This document shows, piece after piece, positions 45,813 to 55,150 of a stretch of DNA of 64,000 nt (its first letter is position 1; every line of letters begins with the position of its first letter). A model generated the notes under the pieces. That model was not told the DNA's origin, did no database searches, and was given only the letters and a program-made list of their open reading frames with translations. The translations under genes and the position numbers were made by a program. This DNA comes from CAXBID01 sp963815305 (GTDB lineage: Bacteria; Bacteroidota; Bacteroidia; Flavobacteriales; Flavobacteriaceae), in the NCBI GenBank assembly GCA_963815305.1, contig CAWFFW010000001.1, positions 124,001 to 188,000 of the forward strand, written 5' to 3'.

Positions 45813-46784
45813 ATGAATAAATATAATGAAACTTTTGGAATAGATATTAGCAAAGATGTCTTTGATTGTTATGGTAGTAAACAAGGTCATTTACAATTTA
45901 AAAATAGTGAATTAGGCTTTAAAAAGTTTCATAAAACACTATCAAAAAATAGTTTAGTGGTTATGGAGGCTACGGGTTATTATCACTATCGATTTGCTCA
46001 ATTTTTGTATAAGAAAGATGTTTCAGTATCTGTTGTAAATCCTTTATCTATCAAGCGATTTATTCAAATGAAGTTAGTTAAAGTTAAAACAGATAAAAGT
46101 GATGCAAAAGCAATCTGTAATTATGGTTTAACACAGGATGTTCCATTGTACAATGCACTTACCGATACTCAAAGTGAGTGTTTACAGTTGTTTCGATTAA
46201 TGGATAATTTATTAAAAACAAGAACAGCTACCAAGAACAAGATTCATGGTGAAGAAGTGTTAGGCATTCCATCATCTTATGTTTTTCGATCTTTAAAAAG
46301 GACTAAGAAATACTTAGATAAAGAGTTGAAAGGAATAGAAGAGAAGTTGTTGTCTTTAGTCAAAAAAGATCAACAAGCACAACTCACATTGTTGCAAAGT
46401 ATTCCAGGAGTAGGGATAAAAACTGCACTGTTTTTAATTATAGTTACTGATGGATTTAATAAGTTTGAAACCGCTTCACAATTGTGTAGCTATGTTGGCA
46501 TCACTCCAACGATAAGAGAATCTGGGAATAGTGTAAGAGGAAGATCCAGAATCAGTAAAGTTGGCAACAGAAAATTAAGGAATTTACTATTCTTATGTTC
46601 GATGAGCGCTTATAAACACAACAAATCTTGTATGGCGATATTTGAACGAATCACCAATAAAGGAAAGAGTAAAAAGTTAGCATTAATAGCAGTTTCCAAT
46701 AAATTACTCAAACAATGTTTTGCCATTGCAAAGTCTGGACGTCCATATGATCCGGCCTTTGTTTCTGTTTTAGTATCTAAATAG
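45813..46784 (+). CDS. IS110-family transposase
   Basis: About 323 aa from ATG 45813 (the frame extends to 45777 but M-N-K-Y-N-E-T-F-G-I-D-I starts the family fold). RuvC-like DEDD domain: Asp in G-I-D-I-S-K-D near residue 10, Glu in V-V-M-E-A-T-G near 53, and the Asp pair in K-T-D-K-S-D-A near 95. The C-terminal Tnp domain shows L-Q-S-I-P-G-V-G near 205 and the catalytic-serine region L-C-S-M-S-A-Y-K near 273. Frame intact, so it may be active. Confidence 0.9.
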   Translation: MNKYNETFGIDISKDVFDCYGSKQGHLQFKNSELGFKKFHKTLSKNSLVVMEATGYYHYRFAQFLYKKDVSVSVVNPLSIKRFIQMKLVKVKTDKSDAKAICNYGLTQDVPLYNALTDTQSECLQLFRLMDNLLKTRTATKNKIHGEEVLGIPSSYVFRSLKRTKKYLDKELKGIEEKLLSLVKKDQQAQLTLLQSIPGVGIKTALFLIIVTDGFNKFETASQLCSYVGITPTIRESGNSVRGRSRISKVGNRKLRNLLFLCSMSAYKHNKSCMAIFERITNKGKSKKLALIAVSNKLLKQCFAIAKSGRPYDPAFVSVLVSK

Positions 46785-46809
46785 TCAGTGGTAAAAAAGG
46801 GTATGAAAA

Positions 46810-46833
46810 AAGCTTAAACTAATGTTTAAGCTT
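46810..46833 (-). terminator. Hairpin terminator between IS110 and the MORN-repeat gene
   Basis: A perfect 10-bp inverted repeat AAGCTTAAAC/GTTTAAGCTT with a TAAT loop. On the minus strand it is followed by six T, so it ends transcription of the gene at 46853; on the + strand the T run is missing. Confidence 0.65.
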
Positions 46834-46852
46834 AGAATAATATTGCGCAAAA

Positions 46853-47443
46853 TTAATGAAGAAAAGAGTTGCTTTTTAACTCAGTTCTTTGTTGTACGCT
46901 GTACTTTTTTATCTTTTTTCCGCTTAAATCGTAATATTTTGTGCGTCTCAAAATTCCATTTCTGTTGTAAATCCGTATTTCTTTAATATTCCCGTTTGGA
47001 TGGTATTTTATGACTTTGTCTGTTGGTATTCCGTTTTTAAATTTTCCTTCAATCCTTAAAGTTCCGTCGTTATAATAGTCTTTTTGTATTCCGTTGCATT
47101 TTTCTTCACAACAACAATATCCGATAAAATTTGGATGAGAAACAGGTTCTAAGCATTCATTTATCCTTTTCGTAAATAATGTGTCAATATTGATTCCTTT
47201 TTTGATTTCAACATTTTTAGATATTCCGTATTCTGTTATGAGTTCATATTTTCCAGGTTCTTTCAAATAAATAGTTCCAATAGAATCATTAATGCTAAAT
47301 ACTTTACCTAATTTTTCTAAATGATATAAGATTCCATATTCAACTTTTTTGGAACAAGGATCTATAATCATCAAATTATACTTGGTTTCTTGCCCAAATA
47401 AACTAAATGAAGTTAATAGTAAAAAAGTTAGAATTATTTTCAT
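46853..47443 (-). CDS. MORN-repeat (YwqK-like) exported protein
   Basis: About 196 aa. I chose ATG 47443, which opens a signal peptide ending near L-F-G-Q; the frame before it runs through a recombination core. The C-terminal third has MORN_2-type repeats (Y-Y-N-D-G-T-L-R-I-E-G-K-F-K-N-G and K-Y-H-P-N-G-N-I-K-E) like those of YwqK-family proteins. Upstream, GTTGTGGTAG at 47475-47466 is a cassette core, so the gene was the last recognisable cassette of the array; its own attC-like site at the 3' side was lost to the IS110. Confidence 0.65.
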   Translation of the reverse strand: MKIILTFLLLTSFSLFGQETKYNLMIIDPCSKKVEYGILYHLEKLGKVFSINDSIGTIYLKEPGKYELITEYGISKNVEIKKGINIDTLFTKRINECLEPVSHPNFIGYCCCEEKCNGIQKDYYNDGTLRIEGKFKNGIPTDKVIKYHPNGNIKEIRIYNRNGILRRTKYYDLSGKKIKKYSVQQRTELKSNSFLH

Positions 47444-47461
47444 TAAGTAGGCTGTTTTTGT

Positions 47462-47590
47462 ATGTCTACCACAACGGACTGTGAGCAACAACCAACTGGG
47501 GATTTATGTAAAACAACCCAAGGCTATCAATTGTATGATACAGTTGATCTTGATGCTATTCCAAATAATAAGCTAAGAAAAGTGAATTAA
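47462..47590 (+). pseudogene. C-terminal remnant of an unknown protein
   Basis: A 42-codon open frame with an even pattern (T-T-D-C-E-Q-Q-P-T-G-D-L-C-K-T-T, then Y-D-T-V-D-L-D-A-I-P and K-L-R-K-V-N). It looks like the tail of a larger protein, cut where the cassette core CTACCACAAC (47466-47475) meets it, and it is followed by a strong terminator. This marks the right edge of the array against older chromosome. Confidence 0.45.
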
Positions 47591-47608
47591 AACAGGAATG
47601 TACTTATG

Positions 47609-47639
47609 AAAAAGGTGTCCAAAACGGACACCTTTTTTT
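47609..47639. terminator. Bidirectional intrinsic terminator
   Basis: AAAGGTGTCC (47611-47620) pairs with GGACACCTTT (47626-47635) with a 5-base loop and a T run on the + strand and a shorter one on the minus strand. It lies between the truncated + frame at 47590 and the minus gene stop at 47671. Confidence 0.85.
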
Positions 47640-47670
47640 GACTAACTCAAATATATAATACGGCATCAGG

Positions 47671-49035
47671 TTAGTTATCTAATCCTAAATGCTTTCGTAT
47701 TAAAGGTTCTAAACGATTGCCTCTAGCATTCCAATCCACTACTTTTCCTTCCCTGTCTAATAGCCAAACGGTAGGTAAAGATTTTATTTTATATAAGGCA
47801 TGATAGCTTACTGTGGCATCTTTTCCTTTATCCAAATGTTGCGGCCAATTTGCCTTCGTTTTCTTTAGTATTTTTAATACTTGATCTTTGTTGCTATCAC
47901 TATTGGCAGCAATACCAATAATTTCAAAACCGTCATCTTTATATTTATCGTATAACACTTTTAAATGGGGCATTTCCTTTATACATGGCGGACACCAAGT
48001 TGACCAAAAATCTATTAGCACCACCTTACCGCGCATATTAGCAAGATTAACCATAGTACCATCCAGAGCTGTAAATGACATTTTAATGGGTTTGGTATCT
48101 GAGTGATGCTTTAAAGCCTCCTCAGCCTTCAAATTTTTATCAAGGGTTTCATGCAAGGCTTTTATACCCGTCCTGTTTGACAGTGGATTACTTTCCCCTG
48201 TTTTTAAATGGAATACTTTCATATATTCTTCTACCAGTTTAGGGGCATACCTTTTAAGATCATCTAAAAATGATTGGATATATTTTGCCAATGATTTAGA
48301 ATCCGGGTAGCTATCCATAAGGTTATATAAGCGTTGTCTAAAAGCTTCCCAATAATACGTATCAAAATACTCCCAATAATCTGCTTCCATAGATTCTTTA
48401 TTCAAAGAGTCGTACCATAGTGATGCTAACATATAATCTCGACTTATCAACCCCATAGTAACTAATGCTTTACGGTCTAAAGAAGCATTAGAATCCAAAA
48501 TATGGGATACATACTCATTTCCTTTTTTTAACCACCGCTCTTTTGCTGCTTTATCTATAGGTAATGTACGGTAAGCAAGAAACCAGTCACTTGTTAAATT
48601 ACGCTTTAAACCAGATAAAAACCGAATGTGTTCGTCAGTCATTGCTTTAGAAATAAACAAAGGTCTAAACGATGGATTTAGAAATAACGCTAAAGCCTTA
48701 TCATAATTAGGGTCATTAGGATAGTTATCTAAATACGCTTCTGCCAATCGACTTCTATTTAAATAAAGTTTGTCCTCAAATTGCAAGTACTCAAATAGGT
48801 TATATTTTTCATAATCTGCTTTTTCTTCGTCGTTAAGGTGTGCTGTAAGTACAATCTTCATATAATTCAAATACTTCCAGTCTTTCTCAGCATCCGTCAA
48901 AGAAGTCGTTTCATTCTTTGTTTGCATTTCGGTGTTCGCAGTGGTGTTTTGCGAATACGCATTATTTTTAAAACCCAAAATTATCAATAGCAATAAAACG
49001 CTATTAATCAAGGTTCGTTTTTTATTTATAGTCAT
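47671..49035 (-). CDS. TlpA-like thioredoxin-domain protein
   Basis: A 454-aa exported protein (leader ending near A-Y-S-Q). Residues 40-310 are helical with no recognised family. From about 312 a thioredoxin fold of the TlpA/ResA type carries W-S-T-W-C-P-P-C near residue 345 and the cis-Pro segment L-P-T-V-W-L near 424. It should act in the periplasm as a disulfide reductase or peroxide reductase. Gene order (sigma, FecR, SusC, SusD, thioredoxin) makes it the end of an uptake operon; the gap to SusD is 37 bp. Confidence 0.82.
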   Translation of the reverse strand: MTINKKRTLINSVLLLLIILGFKNNAYSQNTTANTEMQTKNETTSLTDAEKDWKYLNYMKIVLTAHLNDEEKADYEKYNLFEYLQFEDKLYLNRSRLAEAYLDNYPNDPNYDKALALFLNPSFRPLFISKAMTDEHIRFLSGLKRNLTSDWFLAYRTLPIDKAAKERWLKKGNEYVSHILDSNASLDRKALVTMGLISRDYMLASLWYDSLNKESMEADYWEYFDTYYWEAFRQRLYNLMDSYPDSKSLAKYIQSFLDDLKRYAPKLVEEYMKVFHLKTGESNPLSNRTGIKALHETLDKNLKAEEALKHHSDTKPIKMSFTALDGTMVNLANMRGKVVLIDFWSTWCPPCIKEMPHLKVLYDKYKDDGFEIIGIAANSDSNKDQVLKILKKTKANWPQHLDKGKDATVSYHALYKIKSLPTVWLLDREGKVVDWNARGNRLEPLIRKHLGLDN

Positions 49036-49072
49036 AATTTTTTGTTTTTAGTATTATGTTTATCTATTGGTT

Positions 49073-50512
49073 TTAATACCCAGAATTCTGTGGTTTTAGA
49101 TTCGGGTTTACTAATAATTCAGTATCTGGTATTGGTAAAAGGATTTGGGTATCCTGCCAGTTTGTTTTCACAGATTGTAATATTTCGGAGGCAAGACCTG
49201 TCCGTTTTAAATCAAACCACCGATGCCCATGCTCAGTGAACAATTCTACTTGACGTTCCTTAAGTATAGCATCTAATAACGCATCTTTGTCAGTAGCTGT
49301 TGTACTATTCAAATCTGCTCTGTTTCTAATGGCATTCAAATCGAGCTGAGCTCCAGAAATATCGCCTAAATGTGCTCGGGCTTCTGCGCGTATTAAATAT
49401 TGCTCTGCCAAGCGAAAAATAATCGAGTATTCCAATGACAATGTCGAGGTATTGATAGTTTCTTTGTATTTATGAGCAAAGTGTAATGTGGTCAAACCGT
49501 CCGAACTTGTAATACTTCCAACCCAATGAGAATATCGTAAATCCTCAGGTTCAAAAGCGTTAATCAGCTTATCAGTAAGCGCATAACCTTGAGTAGGCAC
49601 AAACGTAATGATTAAGGCTTGTCCTTCTTGGGTATTTTCTATGCTTGCGCCTCCAGGCTTAAATTGCCATATAGTTTCAGTAGATTCTTTTAAAAACACC
49701 TTAGTGATATCAGATTCTAATTCACGGCTATTAATCAGCATACTGGCCATCGCTTCTGCTTTTTCCCAATCCTCAGTGTACAAATACGTTCTAGCTAATA
49801 GTGCAATAGCTGCGGATTGATTGGGTATCACACGTTCACCTGTGGTATAGGTATCATCTAAAAAGTTTATAGCACTAGTTAAATCATTAACTAAGTTTTC
49901 ATACACTGCATTTACCGACATACGAGATACTGCATTATTCTCTATATAATCCGTTGCTGTGATATAAGGAATATCTCCGTAAAGTGCTACCAACAAACTA
50001 TGCAAATAGGCACGAATAAAAAGAGCTTGCCCCTTAAATTTTTCCAGATCTACTTCGGTTAAATCAGATGTATTTTCAATCCCTTCTAAAATATCATTAG
50101 CGGCATAAATTAAATTATAAGCTTGTTGCCACCAATTCGTTACGGTTTCATTTGATGCACTAATGGTATGATTATATACTTGTAAAGCACTAATATTAGT
50201 ACCATAATAATCCAATTCATCGCTATAGCCGCCCAAATGTATACTTAGACCAAAATTACCAGACACCAATCCTTGTTCTCGCATTTTATAATAGATATTG
50301 GCAAAAGCCGATTCTACCGTAGCAACATCATTAAATACAGTTTCAGAGATTAAAGTGTTCTTTGGAGGGTCTATATCCACAAAAGATTCGCAAGCAGTTA
50401 GTACTGAAATAAACAGTAAAACGTAAACGTATTTTAAACTTGTGAAAGTCTTATTAAAAGCAGTATTGAACTGATTTTCTTTTATGTTATCATGTTGTTT
50501 TTTAAATTCCAT
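49073..50512 (-). CDS. SusD/RagB-family nutrient-binding protein
   Basis: A 479-aa surface lipoprotein. The lipobox is L-T-A-C near residue 38. The SusD fold shows helices with Y-N-L-I-Y-A-A-N-D-I-L near 110, L-F-I-R-A-Y-L near 137 and, at the C-terminus, E-R-Q-V-E-L-F-T-E-H-G-H-R-W-F-D-L-K-R-T-G-L, the classic family tail. It pairs with the SusC-type receptor just upstream (17 bp), forming a lid on the transporter. Substrate unknown. Confidence 0.92.
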   Translation of the reverse strand: MEFKKQHDNIKENQFNTAFNKTFTSLKYVYVLLFISVLTACESFVDIDPPKNTLISETVFNDVATVESAFANIYYKMREQGLVSGNFGLSIHLGGYSDELDYYGTNISALQVYNHTISASNETVTNWWQQAYNLIYAANDILEGIENTSDLTEVDLEKFKGQALFIRAYLHSLLVALYGDIPYITATDYIENNAVSRMSVNAVYENLVNDLTSAINFLDDTYTTGERVIPNQSAAIALLARTYLYTEDWEKAEAMASMLINSRELESDITKVFLKESTETIWQFKPGGASIENTQEGQALIITFVPTQGYALTDKLINAFEPEDLRYSHWVGSITSSDGLTTLHFAHKYKETINTSTLSLEYSIIFRLAEQYLIRAEARAHLGDISGAQLDLNAIRNRADLNSTTATDKDALLDAILKERQVELFTEHGHRWFDLKRTGLASEILQSVKTNWQDTQILLPIPDTELLVNPNLKPQNSGY

Positions 50513-50528
50513 AATTCATTTTTTAATG

Positions 50529-53500
50529 TTAAAAACCTAATTGAATTCCCATAGTAATCTGTTGTAATGGTGGAAGCACTTCATAAGATGGTTGTTCAGG
50601 GTCAGCGCCTTGATAGTTGGTAATAGTCCAAAGATTTTGACCTTGTAAATAGATGTTTAAATCCATTCCTAAACTCAAAGTCTTTGGGATTTTATAACTT
50701 AACGAGATATTCCGAAGACGAATAAAGGATGCGTCAGATATGGCAGCATTACTTTCGCTTTGATTCTGTCCTGCTAAACCTGCTCCTGGATAGCGTCCAA
50801 AACTAGCACGTTGTATAGAAGACGCATCACCAGGTTCTTGCCAACGGTCTACAAATTGAACGGGACCATTTCCCCTAAAACCAGCAGTTGCTCCAGCCAC
50901 CAAATGGTTGTATCCTTTTTGTTTTTTAAATTGAAAAAAGAAATTCAAAGACAAATTTTTATAGGTTAGTATATTACCAAAACCGCCATAGAACTTAGGT
51001 GCTAAATCTTCGAACCATTGTCGGTCATCTAAACTGCTAATACTACCATCATCATTATAATCTTCAAATTGATACAGTCCCGTATCTGAATTAACTCCTA
51101 GGGCATGGTACAAGGGAATACTAGTTAAAGATTCACCTATTCGATACCTATTGGCAAATGCGGAACTTTCCAAATCTTCAAATTTCAAAAGTTTGTTTTG
51201 GGGTATGGTCAAATTGAAACTTGTTGTCCAAGTAAAGTGCTTGCCTTGAATATTGGTTGATTGTAAATCAAATTCAAAACCTGTATTTTCCACGGTGGCA
51301 TCAAAATTCCCAGTTAAACTATTAAAGCCAGTAGTTGCCGAAAGTGGAATACCAATGAGCTGATTAGAGGATCGGTTTTGGTACCATGAGGTATTAAGCA
51401 AAAGTCTGTCATTAAAAAAGCCTAGTTCTAAAGCTACTTCTAGTTTTTTATTGGTTTCCCATCCAAAGTTTGGATTAAAAATCCCTGTGGGTTCTAATAC
51501 GTTAATACCATTATAATCAAACCCAGTCGTGTTATAGGTACTTAAAAATTTATAATCACCTATATTATCACTACCCGTAGTACCATAACTACCTCGAATT
51601 TTACCAAAACTTAACGTTGAATTGTCCTTTAAGAAATTATACTGGGTAAATAACCAAGCCACTCCTATAGCACCAAAATTACCAAACTGTTTACCTGGAC
51701 CAAAACGTGAGGAGCCATCCCGTCGTCCTGTTAGATTAATAACATATTGGTCTTTATACTGAAAGTTAACACGTCCAAAAAATGCCTGATAATTATATTC
51801 ACTATCAATATCTTGAAGGGCTTCAAGAGTCTGTGCTGCGGATAAATCAAAGATTAAATTATTGCTTGAGAACCCTGTGCTGCGCTGTACAAACTGATTG
51901 GTGGTATTACGCTGAAAAGTACTGCCTAGTAATACGCTCAATTTAACATCACCCCAGCGTTGTTCCCAATCGAGTTGGGGCTCCACAATCCATGATTGGC
52001 TGCTGCTGATATTAGTCGTATAGGATGATATACTCGAATCATATTCCAAGCTTGGATTAAATGCGGTATTCGGAAAGGTAACGTCCGATTCCAATTGATA
52101 TTTATTATATCCAAAATTTATCTTAGCATTTAGATTTGGGAGCAGTTTATATGATACTATGGTATTGGCAAATAAGGTATTCGTTTGAGCTCGGTATTCA
52201 CGCTCTAATGTCGCTAGTGGATTATCCCAAGTGTTATTTTCCCAATTTAAGTTACCTAAATCATCATATAAACCAGGTGCATTCGGTTCAAGGCTATTTG
52301 CTAGCACTGTAAAGTCTGCTAAAGGGAGTTGATTATCTTCAAAGGTAAAACCTGTAGAGAAATTGATTTTAAACTTTTGGTCTATAGAATGATGACTTAT
52401 TTGGTTTCGTACCGTTGCTTTTTTATAATTGGCATCTCCCGGAAATACGGTGGTCTCTTTTTGATAACTTCCGCTTATTAAAAACTGGGTTCGATCACTC
52501 CCGCCAGATACGGATAGTTGTACGTTATTGCGATAAGCAGTACCTCCAATGAGTTCTTTTTGCCAATCGGTATAGCGGTTTTGATCCCATGTTTTTAGGT
52601 CTGGCCATATAAAATCAAACGCTGGGTTTTCCAGAAAAGGACCAAATCCATCACCTATAATAGCTTCTCTGCGTATTTCTAAATACTGCTGGGTATTCAT
52701 TAAGTCTCTAAAACGGGTTATCTGCCCTAGTGTACTGCTTAAGTTAGCCTTAAACTGTGTTTTTCCAGCTTTGCCTTTTTTTGTGGTAATAAGCACGACA
52801 CCATTGGCTCCCCGAGAACCATAGATAGCAGTAGCATCTGCATCTTTTAATACTTCAATACTTTCTATATCTGTTGGAGCAATGGCATTTAAAGGATTTA
52901 CATTCGCTCGGTTAATGGAGGAGGCAAGAAATGAAGACTCTAAAGATTGTCCTCCAAAAGGAACACCATCAATAATATATAAAGGTTCGGTACTACCATT
53001 GATAAAGTTTTTACCTCGTATTTCTATGTTGTAACCAGCACCTGGCACACCCGAAGTTTGTACGATGTTGACTCCTGATAAATGGCCTTGCATCGCGGCT
53101 AAAGGATTATTTACAGGTTGTTTTTCAATAGTTTTAGCACTTATTTTTACAATACTACCTGTACGTTCCGTCTCCTTAACGGTATAATAACCTGTATTAA
53201 TTTCTACAGTATTTAAGGATGTGATATCAGTTTCCATTTGGATATTAATTTCAGTACGACCTTGTATTGAAATCTCTTGGGTTTTAAAGCCTACGAATGA
53301 AAATAGCAATACGTCCTCAGTATTTGCTATTATAGTATATGCGCCATTGAAGTTGGAACTTGTTCCTTTTTGAGTCCCTTTGATTCTAACGGTCACTCCT
53401 GCAAGAGGAACACCATTGTCATCTGTTATGATTCCTTGAGTTTTGATTTGGTCTTGCTTTTTTTTTGAAGTATTATTGGCCCTGATAATGACATAATTAT

Positions 53501-53837
53501 CATTAGTTGTAATGGTAAAGTCATTTTTAGGGAGACTTTCTTCTAATAGTTTGATGGCTTTGATAATTCCTTTTTTAAGATGGACTTTAGGAATGTCCTT
53601 AAAAATGTTCGACTGGTAAATAAAAGTGTATTCCGTTTGTTCCCTGATGAGTTCAAAGACTTCATAAATAGTTACCGTTTTGTCAATGTTGATGGTTATT
53701 TTGGTATTCTGAGAGGTAACAATGCTAGTAGAAAAACTAAAAACAGTTGAACAAAATAAGAGTAGAAATGTTCTCATAAAAAACTGTATTAAATTTTTCC
53801 AACAGGCGAAATGAACGCTTGTTAATTTAAATTCCAT
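50529..53837 (-). CDS. SusC/RagA TonB-linked outer-membrane receptor with STN domain
   Basis: An 1102-aa transporter. A leader is followed by an STN signalling domain (I-T-I-N-I-D-K-T-V-T-I-Y-E-V-F near residues 47-61), a carboxypeptidase-like domain with D-N-G-V-P-L-A-G-V-T-V-R-I-K-G-T near 150, a plug with P-L-Y-I-I-D-G-V-P-F-G-G and E-V-L-K-D-A-D-A-T-A-I-Y-G-S-R-G-A-N-G-V, then a large barrel ending in I-Q-L-G-F. The STN domain contacts an anti-sigma partner, which fits the FecR gene 98 bp upstream. It imports an oligomeric nutrient with TonB energy. Confidence 0.94.
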   Translation of the reverse strand: MEFKLTSVHFACWKNLIQFFMRTFLLLFCSTVFSFSTSIVTSQNTKITINIDKTVTIYEVFELIREQTEYTFIYQSNIFKDIPKVHLKKGIIKAIKLLEESLPKNDFTITTNDNYVIIRANNTSKKKQDQIKTQGIITDDNGVPLAGVTVRIKGTQKGTSSNFNGAYTIIANTEDVLLFSFVGFKTQEISIQGRTEINIQMETDITSLNTVEINTGYYTVKETERTGSIVKISAKTIEKQPVNNPLAAMQGHLSGVNIVQTSGVPGAGYNIEIRGKNFINGSTEPLYIIDGVPFGGQSLESSFLASSINRANVNPLNAIAPTDIESIEVLKDADATAIYGSRGANGVVLITTKKGKAGKTQFKANLSSTLGQITRFRDLMNTQQYLEIRREAIIGDGFGPFLENPAFDFIWPDLKTWDQNRYTDWQKELIGGTAYRNNVQLSVSGGSDRTQFLISGSYQKETTVFPGDANYKKATVRNQISHHSIDQKFKINFSTGFTFEDNQLPLADFTVLANSLEPNAPGLYDDLGNLNWENNTWDNPLATLEREYRAQTNTLFANTIVSYKLLPNLNAKINFGYNKYQLESDVTFPNTAFNPSLEYDSSISSYTTNISSSQSWIVEPQLDWEQRWGDVKLSVLLGSTFQRNTTNQFVQRSTGFSSNNLIFDLSAAQTLEALQDIDSEYNYQAFFGRVNFQYKDQYVINLTGRRDGSSRFGPGKQFGNFGAIGVAWLFTQYNFLKDNSTLSFGKIRGSYGTTGSDNIGDYKFLSTYNTTGFDYNGINVLEPTGIFNPNFGWETNKKLEVALELGFFNDRLLLNTSWYQNRSSNQLIGIPLSATTGFNSLTGNFDATVENTGFEFDLQSTNIQGKHFTWTTSFNLTIPQNKLLKFEDLESSAFANRYRIGESLTSIPLYHALGVNSDTGLYQFEDYNDDGSISSLDDRQWFEDLAPKFYGGFGNILTYKNLSLNFFFQFKKQKGYNHLVAGATAGFRGNGPVQFVDRWQEPGDASSIQRASFGRYPGAGLAGQNQSESNAAISDASFIRLRNISLSYKIPKTLSLGMDLNIYLQGQNLWTITNYQGADPEQPSYEVLPPLQQITMGIQLGF

Positions 53838-53935
53838 AAATTTGTGTGTTAGTTGGTTTAAAACCGATTAATATTATAAAGGGGATTAAGTGTATTACTG
53901 TCGAGGTATCAGCTTTATTCCCTTTCCTTTTTTCT

Positions 53936-55093
53936 TTATTTAATTGTGATTTTTTTGTCTTTTATCTCATAGGCATTTATAATGTTTGTGTTCTTAATTC
54001 CGTTTAAAATGTCAGATATATTTTGGTTTTTATTCAGCACGCCGTTAAACTTTACTTTTTCGAGTGCCTTATTTTCAAAGGACACTTCTACATCATACCA
54101 TCTAGAAAGTACAACCATAATGTCTTTTAAAGGTTTATCCTTAAAACTAAACAGTCCTTTTGTCCATGAGATATTGTAACTCACATCTGCGGGAGCTGTC
54201 ACTATTTTTTTGGTTTCTTTATTTAGAATGGATTGTACTCCTGGATTTAAGTATTTGGTTGTATTCTGTGTTGAAACCGTGACCAAACCTTCAACTAAAG
54301 TGGTATAAACATAATGCTCATCCTTATAAGCTTTTATATTGAATTCTGTACCTAAAACTTCCACGTCTTGCATTTGCGAGACTACTTTAAACGACTGATT
54401 ATTATTGACTGTACTAGATGACACATCAAAGTAAGCTTCGCCATAGACTAATTCAACATTACGAGTCTCTCCTTGTTTAAATGTTACTGGATACTTTATT
54501 TTAGAATCTGAGTTTAGCCAAACCTTTGTGTTATCGGATAATTTGATTTGAAACTGTCCTCCTCTTGGAACTGTTAGATAGTTATAACTGGTTTCTGAAA
54601 CTGATTTATGTTCGGTTTCATATATTAATTCTTCGCCGTTACTATGCAGGGTTTTAGTTTGGTAAGTGCTTCCTTTTTCCAAAATAATTTCAGAGCCATC
54701 GTTTAAGGTTAGGGTTGCCTTATTTATTCCAATCTCAATTTTTGTATCAACTACTTCAGAATCTAAAACCTTTTGGGAGTGCTGAATACTAATTGCATAA
54801 ACTAACGAGAACAACAGAATGATGGAAGCAGCCACCTTGTATATTTGAACTGTTGGCACTTTCTTACTAGGTTTTATATTACGTGCTACTTTCTTCCAGT
54901 CTTTTTGTTTATCGATTTGGTTTAGAAACTCTAAATTGTTTTTTATTTCTTCATTAGACAAGTTTTGCTGAATATGGATTTTAGCTCCCTCACTAAACAG
55001 GTCTGTTTCTTCTAGTTCCGTTAGGTATTTGTCTTTCAACAAAGCCTTAGACGTTTTTTTACTAAGCTTATATATTCTATCAAAAATGGTCAT
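53936..55093 (-). CDS. FecR-family anti-sigma regulator
   Basis: A 385-aa protein with a cytosolic head, a membrane segment near residues 88-103 and a periplasmic FecR domain (T-V-P-R-G-G-Q-F-Q-I-K-L-S-D near 175, then V-W-L-N-S-D-S-K and a C-terminal DUF4974-type region ending in I-K-D-K-K-I-T-I-K). It transmits the state of the STN-containing SusC receptor to the ECF sigma factor encoded 57 bp upstream. Confidence 0.92.
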   Translation of the reverse strand: MTIFDRIYKLSKKTSKALLKDKYLTELEETDLFSEGAKIHIQQNLSNEEIKNNLEFLNQIDKQKDWKKVARNIKPSKKVPTVQIYKVAASIILLFSLVYAISIQHSQKVLDSEVVDTKIEIGINKATLTLNDGSEIILEKGSTYQTKTLHSNGEELIYETEHKSVSETSYNYLTVPRGGQFQIKLSDNTKVWLNSDSKIKYPVTFKQGETRNVELVYGEAYFDVSSSTVNNNQSFKVVSQMQDVEVLGTEFNIKAYKDEHYVYTTLVEGLVTVSTQNTTKYLNPGVQSILNKETKKIVTAPADVSYNISWTKGLFSFKDKPLKDIMVVLSRWYDVEVSFENKALEKVKFNGVLNKNQNISDILNGIKNTNIINAYEIKDKKITIK

Positions 55094-55150
55094 GACATAC
55101 TTCTTTATAATGCCAAAACGTAAAAAGTTAAAAAGGGAGTGAAAGAATTT

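Larger units (their letters stand above)
45605..46850 (+). mobile_element. IS110-family insertion sequence
   Basis: About 1.2 kb. The left end is set by the break in repeat K; the right end lies between the transposase stop (46784) and the 3' end of the next gene (46853) and is not resolved. There are no terminal inverted repeats, as usual for IS110. The long leader before the transposase and short tail suggest the IS110 (not IS1111) subgroup. Confidence 0.75.
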
